Source: Caldilineaceae bacterium
GTDB taxonomy: Bacteria > Chloroflexota > Anaerolineae > Caldilineales > Caldilineaceae
Reading direction: 5' to 3'
Length of the DNA stretch: 5,341 nt
Assembly: GCA_026645635.1 (NCBI GenBank)
Contig: JAPKMV010000295.1
Coordinates: 1 to 5,341, forward strand
The notes beneath the pieces were generated by a model. That model saw only the letters and a program-made list of their open reading frames with translations. It was not told where the DNA came from and searched no databases. Below, one piece after another: positions 1 through 5,341 of the stretch (the first letter of the stretch is position 1; every line of letters starts with the position of its first letter). The position numbers and the translations under genes are program-made.

Positions 1-2
1 CG

Positions 3-1025
3 ATTTTGCTGATGCTCGCCCTCATGATGGTCCTTGCCGGCTGCTCGGTGTCGCCGCAGAGTCTGGCCGCAGGTGCGGCGGGCGCGAGCGCGGTCGCCGC
101 ACCCGTGCCGGAGGCGCTCGTCGATGTCGTAGAGCCGGTGTCCGCCTATGTGGCGCCGCGCCCGGTGGGTCTTGTGCCTACGCCGACGCCGACGCCCGAA
201 ACCAAACTGACGGCGACGATCAGCACGCAGAACATCCGCGCCAACCTGCGCAGCGCGCCCGGCACCAACAGCGTCATCGTCGCCAAGGCCAATCCGGGCG
301 AGGTGTATGAGATTGTTGGACGCAGCGATGATGGGCTGTGGTATGAGGTGGCGCTGAGCCAGCCCATCTCCGACACGGAGACGGTGTGGATCTCCGCCGA
401 GCTGGTGCGCGTGGGCGACGGCGTCGTGCCGGTGACCGCCAGCACGGAAGCGCTGTTGGACGCCGATCTGACCGCACAGTGGGCGGTGGATTGGTCCTGT
501 TTCTCGGATCGCTGCCCCGTGCGCGCTTGCGCCGCCAATGTTTCGGCGGAAGTGAATCGCGAACCCGCCAATAACTTCCTGCCTGTGGAACACACTGTGG
601 TGTGGGAGGAAGGCTGCTTCAACACCGACGCCTGGACCTTTGAAGTGGAGCAGGCGACCGGCAAGGAGCGGAACGGCGAAGCGGATGACAATTTCCTCTA
701 CAGCTACTGGCTGGGCGCCAAACCGGGCGAAGCCAATGGTGTGTACCCGCTGGACAACTATGAAGGCATCATGGTCTATTGCACCGGCCCCGATCGGGTG
801 GAAATCGAAGAAGGCGGCGGCTGGACCACTGTCTATGAAGGCAACACCTGCCACGATGTCACGACAGGGATGCTGGTCTACATGAACTATGTCAAGCGCT
901 GGCTCTACAGCGGCGACTTCGAGGGCAAGACCTACGACCGCGCCTATTTTGGCGACAGCGAACGGTTGGTGCAGCGCCTGGCCGATACGACCGCGCCGGT
1001 GGCGTTGGTGGAGAAGCAGCAGTAG
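3..1025 (+). CDS. SH3b-domain lipoprotein with Cys-rich C-terminal domain (5' end cut by window)
   Basis: Predicted exported lipoprotein, 5'-partial. The frame is open to the left edge. The first start-like codon seen (TTG at 6) leaves only 12 residues, none charged, before the lipobox LAGC (Cys13 counted from that TTG), so the true start with a basic n-region probably lies upstream. After the lipid-anchor Cys comes an Ala/Pro-rich stretch and a PTPTPTP spacer (about 58-64). A bacterial SH3 domain follows at about 68-138, recognisable from NIRANLRSAPG, the LWYEV strand and the VWIS strand near its end; such domains usually bind cell-wall peptides or other proteins. Residues 155-325 form a second domain with six cysteines (165, 170, 175, 204, 259, 282), rich in Trp and Tyr, which I do not recognise. 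Disulfides are plausible because it should lie outside the membrane. It ends in TAG and converges on the Uma2 gene. The SH3b and lipoprotein calls are fairly sure; the precise function is unknown. Confidence 0.85.
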   Translation: MLLMLALMMVLAGCSVSPQSLAAGAAGASAVAAPVPEALVDVVEPVSAYVAPRPVGLVPTPTPTPETKLTATISTQNIRANLRSAPGTNSVIVAKANPGEVYEIVGRSDDGLWYEVALSQPISDTETVWISAELVRVGDGVVPVTASTEALLDADLTAQWAVDWSCFSDRCPVRACAANVSAEVNREPANNFLPVEHTVVWEEGCFNTDAWTFEVEQATGKERNGEADDNFLYSYWLGAKPGEANGVYPLDNYEGIMVYCTGPDRVEIEEGGGWTTVYEGNTCHDVTTGMLVYMNYVKRWLYSGDFEGKTYDRAYFGDSERLVQRLADTTAPVALVEKQQ

Positions 1026-1040
1026 TTAGCAAATAGGGTC

Positions 1041-1092
1041 TTGGGGTGTTAGGTTTTTGGGGGACGAAGCCCCCAGAACCCTAACACCCCAA
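1041..1092. terminator. Strong hairpin between convergent genes (bidirectional terminator or REP-like palindrome)
   Basis: Near-perfect 52-nt palindrome. The outer stem TTGGGGTGTTAGG (1041-1053) pairs exactly with 1080-1092. After one T/C mismatch (1054/1079), the inner stem TTTTGGGGG (1055-1063) pairs with CCCCCAGAA (1070-1078) with one G-T wobble, closing on the loop ACGAAG. It lies 15 nt after the lipoprotein stop and 12 nt beyond the Uma2 stop, where a shared terminator is expected. Neither strand has a T-run after the stem, so it is not a textbook intrinsic terminator; a dispersed palindromic repeat is an equally good reading. Confidence 0.6.
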
Positions 1093-1104
1093 AACTCCAT
1101 CCCC

Positions 1105-1806
1105 TCATCCATCTACCGCAATCCCAAGTTCCTTCAGCTTTGCTGCCAGCGCCGCGGCCCGCTGTTCGGCGACCGTAGCGCGTTCCTCGCCGGTGGCAAT
1201 CAGCGTACCGCTGCGGTCGACCCAGCGCAGCCAGGTTTCGCGCATCGTCTCGAATTCACCCTCCCACAACGTCACACCTAACCCAACCGACTCCAGCCAG
1301 AAGTCGTTCAGTTCGGCGTAGCCGCCGGGCAGACGCCCAAAGACCCGCAGCGAGCGTTCACTGATATGGCCTTCCGGGTCATAGACCACGTAGTAGGAGA
1401 TGCCGAGGCGAGCATAGTCCAGCAATTTGTTGCCCAGTTCCTTGCCCACGCGATTCGAGACGACCTCCACCACCACGTCCGGCGGCTTGCCATATTCCCA
1501 GATGAAGTAGCTGCGGTGCTCCTTCTGATGCGGCTCCTCTGGCAGCGTCACGTCGAGGCTCACCAGCACATCGGGCACCAGCGGCGGCGAGTGGATGGCG
1601 AAAAACAGCCCCACATTGGCCATCGCCACGAACGGGCGACCATCGCCGGGGCCAGGCCAGGAAGCGTAGAGCGTGTGGGTGAGCAGACGCATCTGCTTTT
1701 CGGAGAACATGTTGTCCACGGGGGTGTCGTCCTCAGTAACAATGTGGGAAATGTCGGGCGGCTCGATTGTGTACGTCTGCGTTTCCATGAATGTGATCTC
1801 GGTCAT
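1105..1806 (-). CDS. Uma2 family (DUF820) PD-(D/E)XK nuclease-like protein
   Basis: 233-residue protein of the Uma2/DUF820 family, a restriction-endonuclease-like fold that is abundant in Cyanobacteria and Chloroflexota and whose cellular role is poorly known. Family features are visible in order: VPDV (77-80, with the expected acidic residue Asp79), PPDVVVEVVS (108-117, candidate catalytic Glu114), GNKLLDYARLGISYYVVYDPE (125-145, the usual helix with Lys127 followed by a Tyr-Val-Val-Tyr-Asp-Pro strand), then strands to about 184. The last 30 residues (about 205-228) form an Ala/Glu/Lys-rich heptad-like helix ending in LKELGI, common at the C-terminus of this family. The start at 1806 is chosen over an in-frame ATG at 2007: AAAGGA (1814-1819) sits 7 nt upstream, and a promoter at 1855-1883 would lie inside a longer reading frame. 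The residues before 68 of the longer frame show no domain. An internal ATG at 1788 is a second candidate. Convergent with the SH3b gene, divergent from the PBP gene, and probably monocistronic. Confidence 0.88.
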   Translation of the reverse strand: MTEITFMETQTYTIEPPDISHIVTEDDTPVDNMFSEKQMRLLTHTLYASWPGPGDGRPFVAMANVGLFFAIHSPPLVPDVLVSLDVTLPEEPHQKEHRSYFIWEYGKPPDVVVEVVSNRVGKELGNKLLDYARLGISYYVVYDPEGHISERSLRVFGRLPGGYAELNDFWLESVGLGVTLWEGEFETMRETWLRWVDRSGTLIATGEERATVAEQRAAALAAKLKELGIAVDG

Positions 1807-1813
1807 GAACTTA

Positions 1814-1819
1814 TCCTTT
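1814..1819 (-). promoter_or_regulatory. Ribosome binding site of the Uma2 gene
   Basis: On the minus strand AAAGGA is followed by 7 nt and then ATG at 1806. This is the only good Shine-Dalgarno near a candidate start in this frame and decides the start over the ATG at 2007. Confidence 0.7.
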
Positions 1820-1854
1820 CGAGGGAAAAGAGAAAACTGCACGATCCTGTCGCA

Positions 1855-1883
1855 AAGATAGCGGATCGGCCTTGATTCGTCAA
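1855..1883 (-). promoter_or_regulatory. Sigma-70-type promoter for the Uma2 gene
   Basis: On the minus strand a -35 box TTGACG (1878-1883, 5 of 6 consensus) is separated by exactly 17 nt from a -10 box TATCTT (1855-1860, 4 of 6). Transcription would start near 1848, giving a leader of about 42 nt with a pyrimidine-rich tract before the AAAGGA site. The -35 box lies inside a small palindrome, CTTGA-TTCG-TCAAG (1871-1884), which could be a repressor site or chance. Confidence 0.6.
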
Positions 1884-1960
1884 GGGAAAAACTTGCGGTC
1901 TCTACGATGCCGTCGACCTTCCTGGAGGGGGTCAGGCGCCCGCTGCGTATCTGGTGATTA

Positions 1961-1969
1961 TGGTATACT
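1961..1969 (+). promoter_or_regulatory. Possible extended -10 promoter for the PBP gene
   Basis: TGgTATACT matches an extended -10 element (TGn plus TATACT, 5 of 6 to consensus). No convincing -35 hexamer is seen 16-18 nt upstream, as is usual for extended -10 promoters. Transcription would start near 1976 and give a leader of about 80 nt that contains the 1997-2024 dyad. The overall match is weaker than for the divergent promoter at 1855-1883. Confidence 0.4.
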
Positions 1970-1996
1970 GGGCCTGGGAACATTCCCCTGCAATAT

Positions 1997-2024
1997 ACAC
2001 GTTTCAAGTGGGCAGTGAACGTGT
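1997..2024 (+). promoter_or_regulatory. Inverted repeat in the leader of the PBP gene
   Basis: ACACGTT (1997-2003) and AACGTGT (2018-2024) are exact reverse complements separated by 14 nt. Pairing can extend inward (TTCA with TGAA) if one base is bulged. It lies between the likely transcription start and the ATG at 2058, so it could be an RNA hairpin in the leader or a dyad operator. A 7-bp arm can arise by chance in a region this size. Confidence 0.3.
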
Positions 2025-2047
2025 CGATTTGGCTCGCTTTCGGTTTC

Positions 2048-2052
2048 AGGAA
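2048..2052 (+). promoter_or_regulatory. Ribosome binding site of the PBP gene
   Basis: AGGAA ends 5 nt before the ATG at 2058. The alternative ATG at 2070 is 17 nt from this site and has none of its own, so the start at 2058 is preferred; it also keeps the arginine-containing n-region of the signal peptide. Confidence 0.55.
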
Positions 2053-2057
2053 TCAGT

Positions 2058-5048
2058 ATGCAATTTACCATGCCCGGACGGCTGACCCGCCGGTTCAACC
2101 TCATCCTTGCCGCGCCGCTGCTGCTGGCAATCTTTCTCGCCGGCTGCGCCGTCCCAGAGAGACCCATCGGGCAAGTAGATAACGTCGCCGCTGCTGCGGG
2201 CCAGCTCTATGTCGGCAGCGAAATGGCGCGCATCAAGGCGGAATTCCCGCTCACCCCGCGGCCAACCGGTTCACCCCAGGCCATCGCCGAAGCCTACATG
2301 CAGCGCTTTCAGCCCGGGCCAACGCCGCGCATCTTCCAGAATACGCTTGTCTATGACCGCCAGGGCCGTCTCATGGCCGACCTTTTCGACGAAGGACGCC
2401 GCACCTGGGCGCCGCTCGACCGCATCGCCCCCTTCCTGCTCAAGGCTATCATCGCCACCGAAGACGGCAGCTTCTACCGCAACAGCGGCATCGACGAGCG
2501 GCGGCTGGTTGGCGTCGTTGCCCAGGGGCTGCTGGCCGGTGACCTGGCGTCCGGCGCCAGCACCATCACCATGCAGCTTGTGCGCAACCTTCTGCTCCCG
2601 CCCGACGCGCGCTTCGACCGCAGCATCGACCGCAAAGCATCGGAACTGCTGCTGGCGCGCGAGTTGACCAAACTGTTCACCAAAGACGAACTGCTGGAGA
2701 TGTATCTCAATCTCGCCTATTTCGGTCATCTTGCCTATGGGCCGGAAGCGGCGGCCCAGACCTATTTCGGCAAGCCGGCCAGCGACCTGACCCTGGCCGA
2801 GGCGTCGCTTCTCGCCGGCCTCGTCCAGCGCCCGGCGACCCTGGACCCGTTCATCAATCCGGGCGGCGCCAAGGCGCGCCAGCAAATCGTGCTCAGCCTG
2901 ATGGTGCGGCGCAGCTACATCACCCAGGCCGAGGCGGATGCGGCCTATGCCGAGCCGCTGCAACTGGCGGAGGACCCCAATCTGCGCGCCGTGCTGGCGC
3001 CCCATTTTTTGCAATACTTGAACGAGTATCTGGCGCAACCGGCGCGCAATCTCAACCTGCTGCGCGCCGGGCTGCGCATCCGCACCACGCTGGATCTCGA
3101 CCTGCAGGCATTTGCCCAAGGCATCGTGCGCGAACAGGTGGACAAGCTGCGCGCCGGTTTCAACCTGAACAATGCCTCGCTGGTCGCGCTCAAGGTGGGC
3201 ACGGCGGAAGTCGTGGTGATGGTGGGCAGCGCCGATTTCGACAACTCAGCCATCGGCGGCCAGGTCAACGTCACCCTGCGCAAGCGCCAGCCCGGCAGCG
3301 CCATCAAGCCGGTGGTCTACGCCGCCGCGCTCGACACCGACGAGGTCAGCCCGGCTTCGGTGCTGTGGGATGTGCGCGTCGAGTATCCCATCGGCGACGA
3401 CCGCACCTATGTGCCGCAGAACTACGACGAGCGCTTCCGCGGCCCGGTCACGGTGCGCACGGCGCTGGCCAACAGCCTGAACATCCCCACGCTCAAACTC
3501 TTCGACGCGCTGGAGCCGGAGCAATTTCTGGCCACCGCCAACCGCATGGGCGTCGCGTTCACCCCAGAGGGATTGCAGCGTGCGGGGCTGTCCGCCAGCC
3601 TGGGCGCGCTGGAAGTGTCGCCCTTGGAACTGACCACCGCCTATCATACCCTGGCCAACGGCGGGCGCTTCGTTGAACCGACGCCGGTGCTGAGCGTCAC
3701 CGACGGTCTGGGGCGTCCGATCACCCTGCCGGTGACGTTGGCGGCGCACCAGGCGATTTCGCCCGACACTGCCTTTCTCGTCACCGACATCCTCAGCGAC
3801 AATGCTGCGCGCGCCTCGGTCTTCGGCGAGGCCAGCCGCCTGCGCCTGAGCCGGCCCGCGGCTGCCAAGACCGGCACCACCACCGAATTCCGCGACAACT
3901 GGACAGTCGGCTACACCCGCTATCTGGCTGCCGGCGTCTGGTCGGGCAACAACGACGGCCAGCCCATGCGCGGGGTCGATGGCATCACCGGCGCCGGCCC
4001 GATCTGGAACCAGTTCATGGAAGGCGTGATCGCCGACCCGATGCTGCGCGCCAGCATCGGCGCGCCGGACGATGAGGCAGCCTGGGTCTTTGAACCGACG
4101 CCGGGCGTCAGCCAGGTGGCCGCAGCCTGTCCAGGGCCGCTCTACTGTCGCAGCGGCGGCGAGTATTTCTCCTACGATTGGCTGCTGGAGACGGCGACGC
4201 TGGGCGGCCCTTATGCCGGCAGCTTTGCCGCGGGCGTCATGGCCGGCGTGGATGTGGAACTGGCCGACGGCAGCCATGTCATGCCGGGCGTCTGCGTGCA
4301 GAGCTACACCGCAGCCGGCGACCCGGCCGCGCAGGTGGCGCTGGCGCTGCCGCTGGGCGTCGGCCGGCTGGCGATGCGCACCACGGCGCCCACGTTTGAC
4401 GGCGCGGGTGACAACGAAGTGGGCACGGCGCCGCTGACGACGCTGCCCATTGCCGCGCGAGGGCTGCCGCTGGTAAACACCGCCGCGCCCAGGGTGACAA
4501 CGGCGCCGCTTGCCCCGGCTGTGGTCGACCCCACCATCTACCGCGAACGCAGCGAGCGGCTGGCCGACCAACAGGCCGAGGCGCGCACCTGGGCGCTGAA
4601 CAACGGCCAGTGGCTGGCGCTGGGGCCGTGCAGTGAGATGGAGGCGCTGACGGCTGCCATGTATCCGGGCCGGCGGAGCGTCGCCCTGGTGATGCCGCCC
4701 CCCCCGCCGCCGGTCGTGATCACCGACACAGTCCCAGTAGAGACGGCCTCGCCAGGCTCCGTGGGCGCCGTTGTCAGCCCGGCGGCGGGCGCAACCGTGG
4801 CGGGCGTGATCCCGATTGTGGGCATCGCCGACCATCCTGCCTTCGTCAAGTGGCAGCTCGACCTGATGATCTTTGGCGTCCAGGAGACTTTCCTGGCGGT
4901 GGGTGACTGGCGTGCGCCACAGCCGACGCAGCTTTTCACCTGGGATACGGCGCTCTATCCCAACGGCGACCATCTGCTGCGGCTGCGCGTGGTGCGCAGC
5001 GATTATAATTATGATGAGTACTTCGCGCCGGTGACGATCAGCAACTGA
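2058..5048 (+). CDS. Bifunctional class A penicillin-binding protein (GT51 + transpeptidase) with lipobox and Ig-like C-terminus
   Basis: Complete 996-residue peptidoglycan glycosyltransferase/DD-transpeptidase; it polymerises lipid II and cross-links the strands outside the cytoplasmic membrane. The N-terminus has Arg8, Arg11 and Arg12, then a hydrophobic stretch ending in the lipobox LAGC (Cys30), so it is probably a lipoprotein rather than a plain single-pass protein. The GT51 domain spans about 95-270: TEDGSFYRNSGID (134-146, catalytic Glu135), GASTITMQLVRN (166-177), RKASE (192-196, second Glu196), and YLN (216-218) followed by AAAQTYFGK. The transpeptidase domain spans about 375-655: SAIK (nucleophile Ser414, Lys417), SLN (473-475) and KTGT (604-607); all three motifs are intact. 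About 330 further residues follow, with cysteines at 691, 697, 746 and 858, a Pro run (880-885), and an Ig-like beta domain (about 903-996, with VSPAAGATVAGV and WDTALYPNGDHLLRLRV). PBP1C also has a C-terminal domain, but I cannot assign this protein to PBP1A or PBP1C, so no symbol is given. Domain calls are very sure; the lipoprotein anchor is an inference. Confidence 0.95.
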   Translation: MQFTMPGRLTRRFNLILAAPLLLAIFLAGCAVPERPIGQVDNVAAAAGQLYVGSEMARIKAEFPLTPRPTGSPQAIAEAYMQRFQPGPTPRIFQNTLVYDRQGRLMADLFDEGRRTWAPLDRIAPFLLKAIIATEDGSFYRNSGIDERRLVGVVAQGLLAGDLASGASTITMQLVRNLLLPPDARFDRSIDRKASELLLARELTKLFTKDELLEMYLNLAYFGHLAYGPEAAAQTYFGKPASDLTLAEASLLAGLVQRPATLDPFINPGGAKARQQIVLSLMVRRSYITQAEADAAYAEPLQLAEDPNLRAVLAPHFLQYLNEYLAQPARNLNLLRAGLRIRTTLDLDLQAFAQGIVREQVDKLRAGFNLNNASLVALKVGTAEVVVMVGSADFDNSAIGGQVNVTLRKRQPGSAIKPVVYAAALDTDEVSPASVLWDVRVEYPIGDDRTYVPQNYDERFRGPVTVRTALANSLNIPTLKLFDALEPEQFLATANRMGVAFTPEGLQRAGLSASLGALEVSPLELTTAYHTLANGGRFVEPTPVLSVTDGLGRPITLPVTLAAHQAISPDTAFLVTDILSDNAARASVFGEASRLRLSRPAAAKTGTTTEFRDNWTVGYTRYLAAGVWSGNNDGQPMRGVDGITGAGPIWNQFMEGVIADPMLRASIGAPDDEAAWVFEPTPGVSQVAAACPGPLYCRSGGEYFSYDWLLETATLGGPYAGSFAAGVMAGVDVELADGSHVMPGVCVQSYTAAGDPAAQVALALPLGVGRLAMRTTAPTFDGAGDNEVGTAPLTTLPIAARGLPLVNTAAPRVTTAPLAPAVVDPTIYRERSERLADQQAEARTWALNNGQWLALGPCSEMEALTAAMYPGRRSVALVMPPPPPPVVITDTVPVETASPGSVGAVVSPAAGATVAGVIPIVGIADHPAFVKWQLDLMIFGVQETFLAVGDWRAPQPTQLFTWDTALYPNGDHLLRLRVVRSDYNYDEYFAPVTISN

Positions 5049-5060
5049 TGCGTCTACGAA

Positions 5061-5160
5061 TTTTGACGCAGAGGCGCGGAGATGCAGAGGTTCGCAGAGG
5101 AAGAACAGAGAGATTCTCCAGGTGAGATCTTTGCGTTTCTCTGCATCTTTGCGTCCCCAG
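5061..5160. repeat. Inverted repeat of GCAGAG/GCAAAG units (dispersed-repeat type)
   Basis: Left arm: GACGCAGAG (5065-5073), a CGCGGAG unit, ATGCAGAG (5082-5089) and TTCGCAGAG (5091-5099), so the arm itself is a run of degenerate 8-10 nt units. The right arm carries the complements: CTTTGCGTTTCTCTGCAT (5129-5146) and CTTTGCGTC (5147-5155). ATGCAGAG pairs perfectly with CTCTGCAT (5139-5146), and GACGCAGAG pairs with 5147-5155 with one G-T wobble; the right arm lacks one unit. Base composition and codon-like structure differ from the flanking genes. Such GCAGAG/GCAAAG palindromes are a familiar dispersed intergenic element in Chloroflexota, Cyanobacteria and other phyla. It lies right after the PBP stop, so it may also stop or stabilise that transcript. 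Confidence 0.7.
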
Positions 5161-5170
5161 GGTGAAGTGA

Positions 5171-5341
5171 ATGGCTGTAACGGACTCTGAGGCGCATCAC
5201 AGGAAGGAAGCTGTGGAAAGACAAGATTCATCCAGGCCAAAGGGGGACACCGCGCTGCGCCGCTGGACGCTGGGGCTATTGGCGCTTGTGGTGTTCGGAC
5301 TGACCGCGTTTGCCGGGCCGGCGGGCGAGGCATTGGCACAG
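5171..5341 (+). CDS. Secreted protein, N-terminal fragment (3' end cut by window)
   Basis: Open frame running off the right edge, 57 codons seen. An in-frame TGA (5168-5170) directly precedes the ATG at 5171, so this is the outermost ATG start. AGGG at 5159-5162 gives it an SD 8 nt away. An in-frame GTG at 5213 has a stronger AGGAAGGAAG (5201-5210) just upstream and gives a more normal 18-residue n-region; I cannot settle which is used. The product begins with a charged segment ending in ALRRW, then a hydrophobic core TLGLLALVVFGLTAF, then a stretch ending ALAQ that fits signal peptidase I (A-L-A/Q). No lipobox Cys is seen, so the protein is probably exported without a lipid anchor. No mature domain is visible, so no function can be given. 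It may share the PBP transcript (122 nt gap), but the inverted repeat lies between them. Confidence 0.6.
   Translation, partial: MAVTDSEAHHRKEAVERQDSSRPKGDTALRRWTLGLLALVVFGLTAFAGPAGEALAQ
5201..5210 (+). promoter_or_regulatory. Shine-Dalgarno favouring a GTG start at 5213
   Basis: AGGAAGGAAG ends 2 nt before the GTG at 5213; its two AGGA cores are 8 and 4 nt from that codon. It is the best SD-like match in this intergenic stretch and is the main reason to consider GTG at 5213 as the true start of the last gene. Confidence 0.45.

Noticed and set aside
146..691. Open frame of 181 codons on the minus strand
   Set aside because: Antisense to the SH3b lipoprotein gene; Ser/Thr/Arg-rich translation with no motif.
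1366..1875. Open frame of 169 codons on the plus strand
   Set aside because: Antisense to the Uma2 gene, His/Val/Arg-rich translation without domain features, and it overlaps the Uma2 promoter.
1807..2007. 67-residue N-terminal extension of the Uma2 protein (ATG at 2007)
   Set aside because: The extension has no family similarity that I can see, covers the promoter at 1855-1883, and the ATG at 1806 has a good SD at 7 nt.
2271..3119. Open frame of 282 codons on the minus strand
   Set aside because: Shadow of the GT51 region of the PBP gene; low-complexity composition and no SD or recognisable motif.
5061..5160. CRISPR array
   Set aside because: The units are only 8-10 nt, degenerate and inverted, with no spacers of constant length.
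3246..5339. Open frame of 697 codons on the minus strand opposite the PBP gene
   Set aside because: It runs antisense to unmistakable catalytic motifs, its translation is rich in Arg, Gly, His and Gln with no domain, and it reads through the inverted repeat. Long antisense frames are common in GC-rich genes.

Overview
The window (about two thirds G+C) looks like a piece of a Chloroflexota genome, most likely of the Anaerolineae/Caldilineae type. This placement is an inference. It rests on two lipoproteins with LAGC lipoboxes, a Pro-Thr spacer after the first lipobox, an Uma2-family endonuclease with a C-terminal coil, and GT51 motif variants (TEDxxFYxNxGxD, GASTITMQLVRN) of a kind I associate with that phylum. 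No rRNA, tRNA, CRISPR array, transposase or phage gene is visible.

Layout, left to right. (1) 3-1025, plus strand: the 3' part of a lipoprotein gene with an SH3b domain and a six-cysteine C-terminal domain I do not recognise. (2) 1041-1092: a long, nearly perfect hairpin between two convergent genes. (3) 1105-1806, minus strand: an Uma2-family (DUF820) PD-(D/E)XK-like protein with its own SD and a good sigma-70-type promoter at 1855-1883. (4) 1807-2057: a divergent intergenic region with that promoter, an extended -10 element facing right at 1961-1969, and a dyad at 1997-2024. (5) 2058-5048, plus strand: a complete 996-residue bifunctional class A penicillin-binding protein with intact transpeptidase motifs, a lipobox in place of a plain membrane anchor, and a C-terminal extension of about 330 residues ending in an Ig-like domain. 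(6) 5061-5160: an inverted repeat built from GCAGAG/GCAAAG units, typical of dispersed non-coding repeats. (7) 5171 to the right edge, plus strand: the first codons of a gene for a secreted protein with a clear signal peptide.

Functionally the plus-strand genes belong to the cell envelope: an SH3b lipoprotein, a peptidoglycan polymerase/cross-linking enzyme, and an exported protein. The Uma2 gene is in the opposite orientation, with its own promoter, and looks like an independent cassette inserted between them. I see no convincing new multi-gene system. The best leads are the lipoprotein-type PBP with its unusual C-terminal extension, the unassigned Cys-rich domain, and the two non-coding repeat/hairpin elements.
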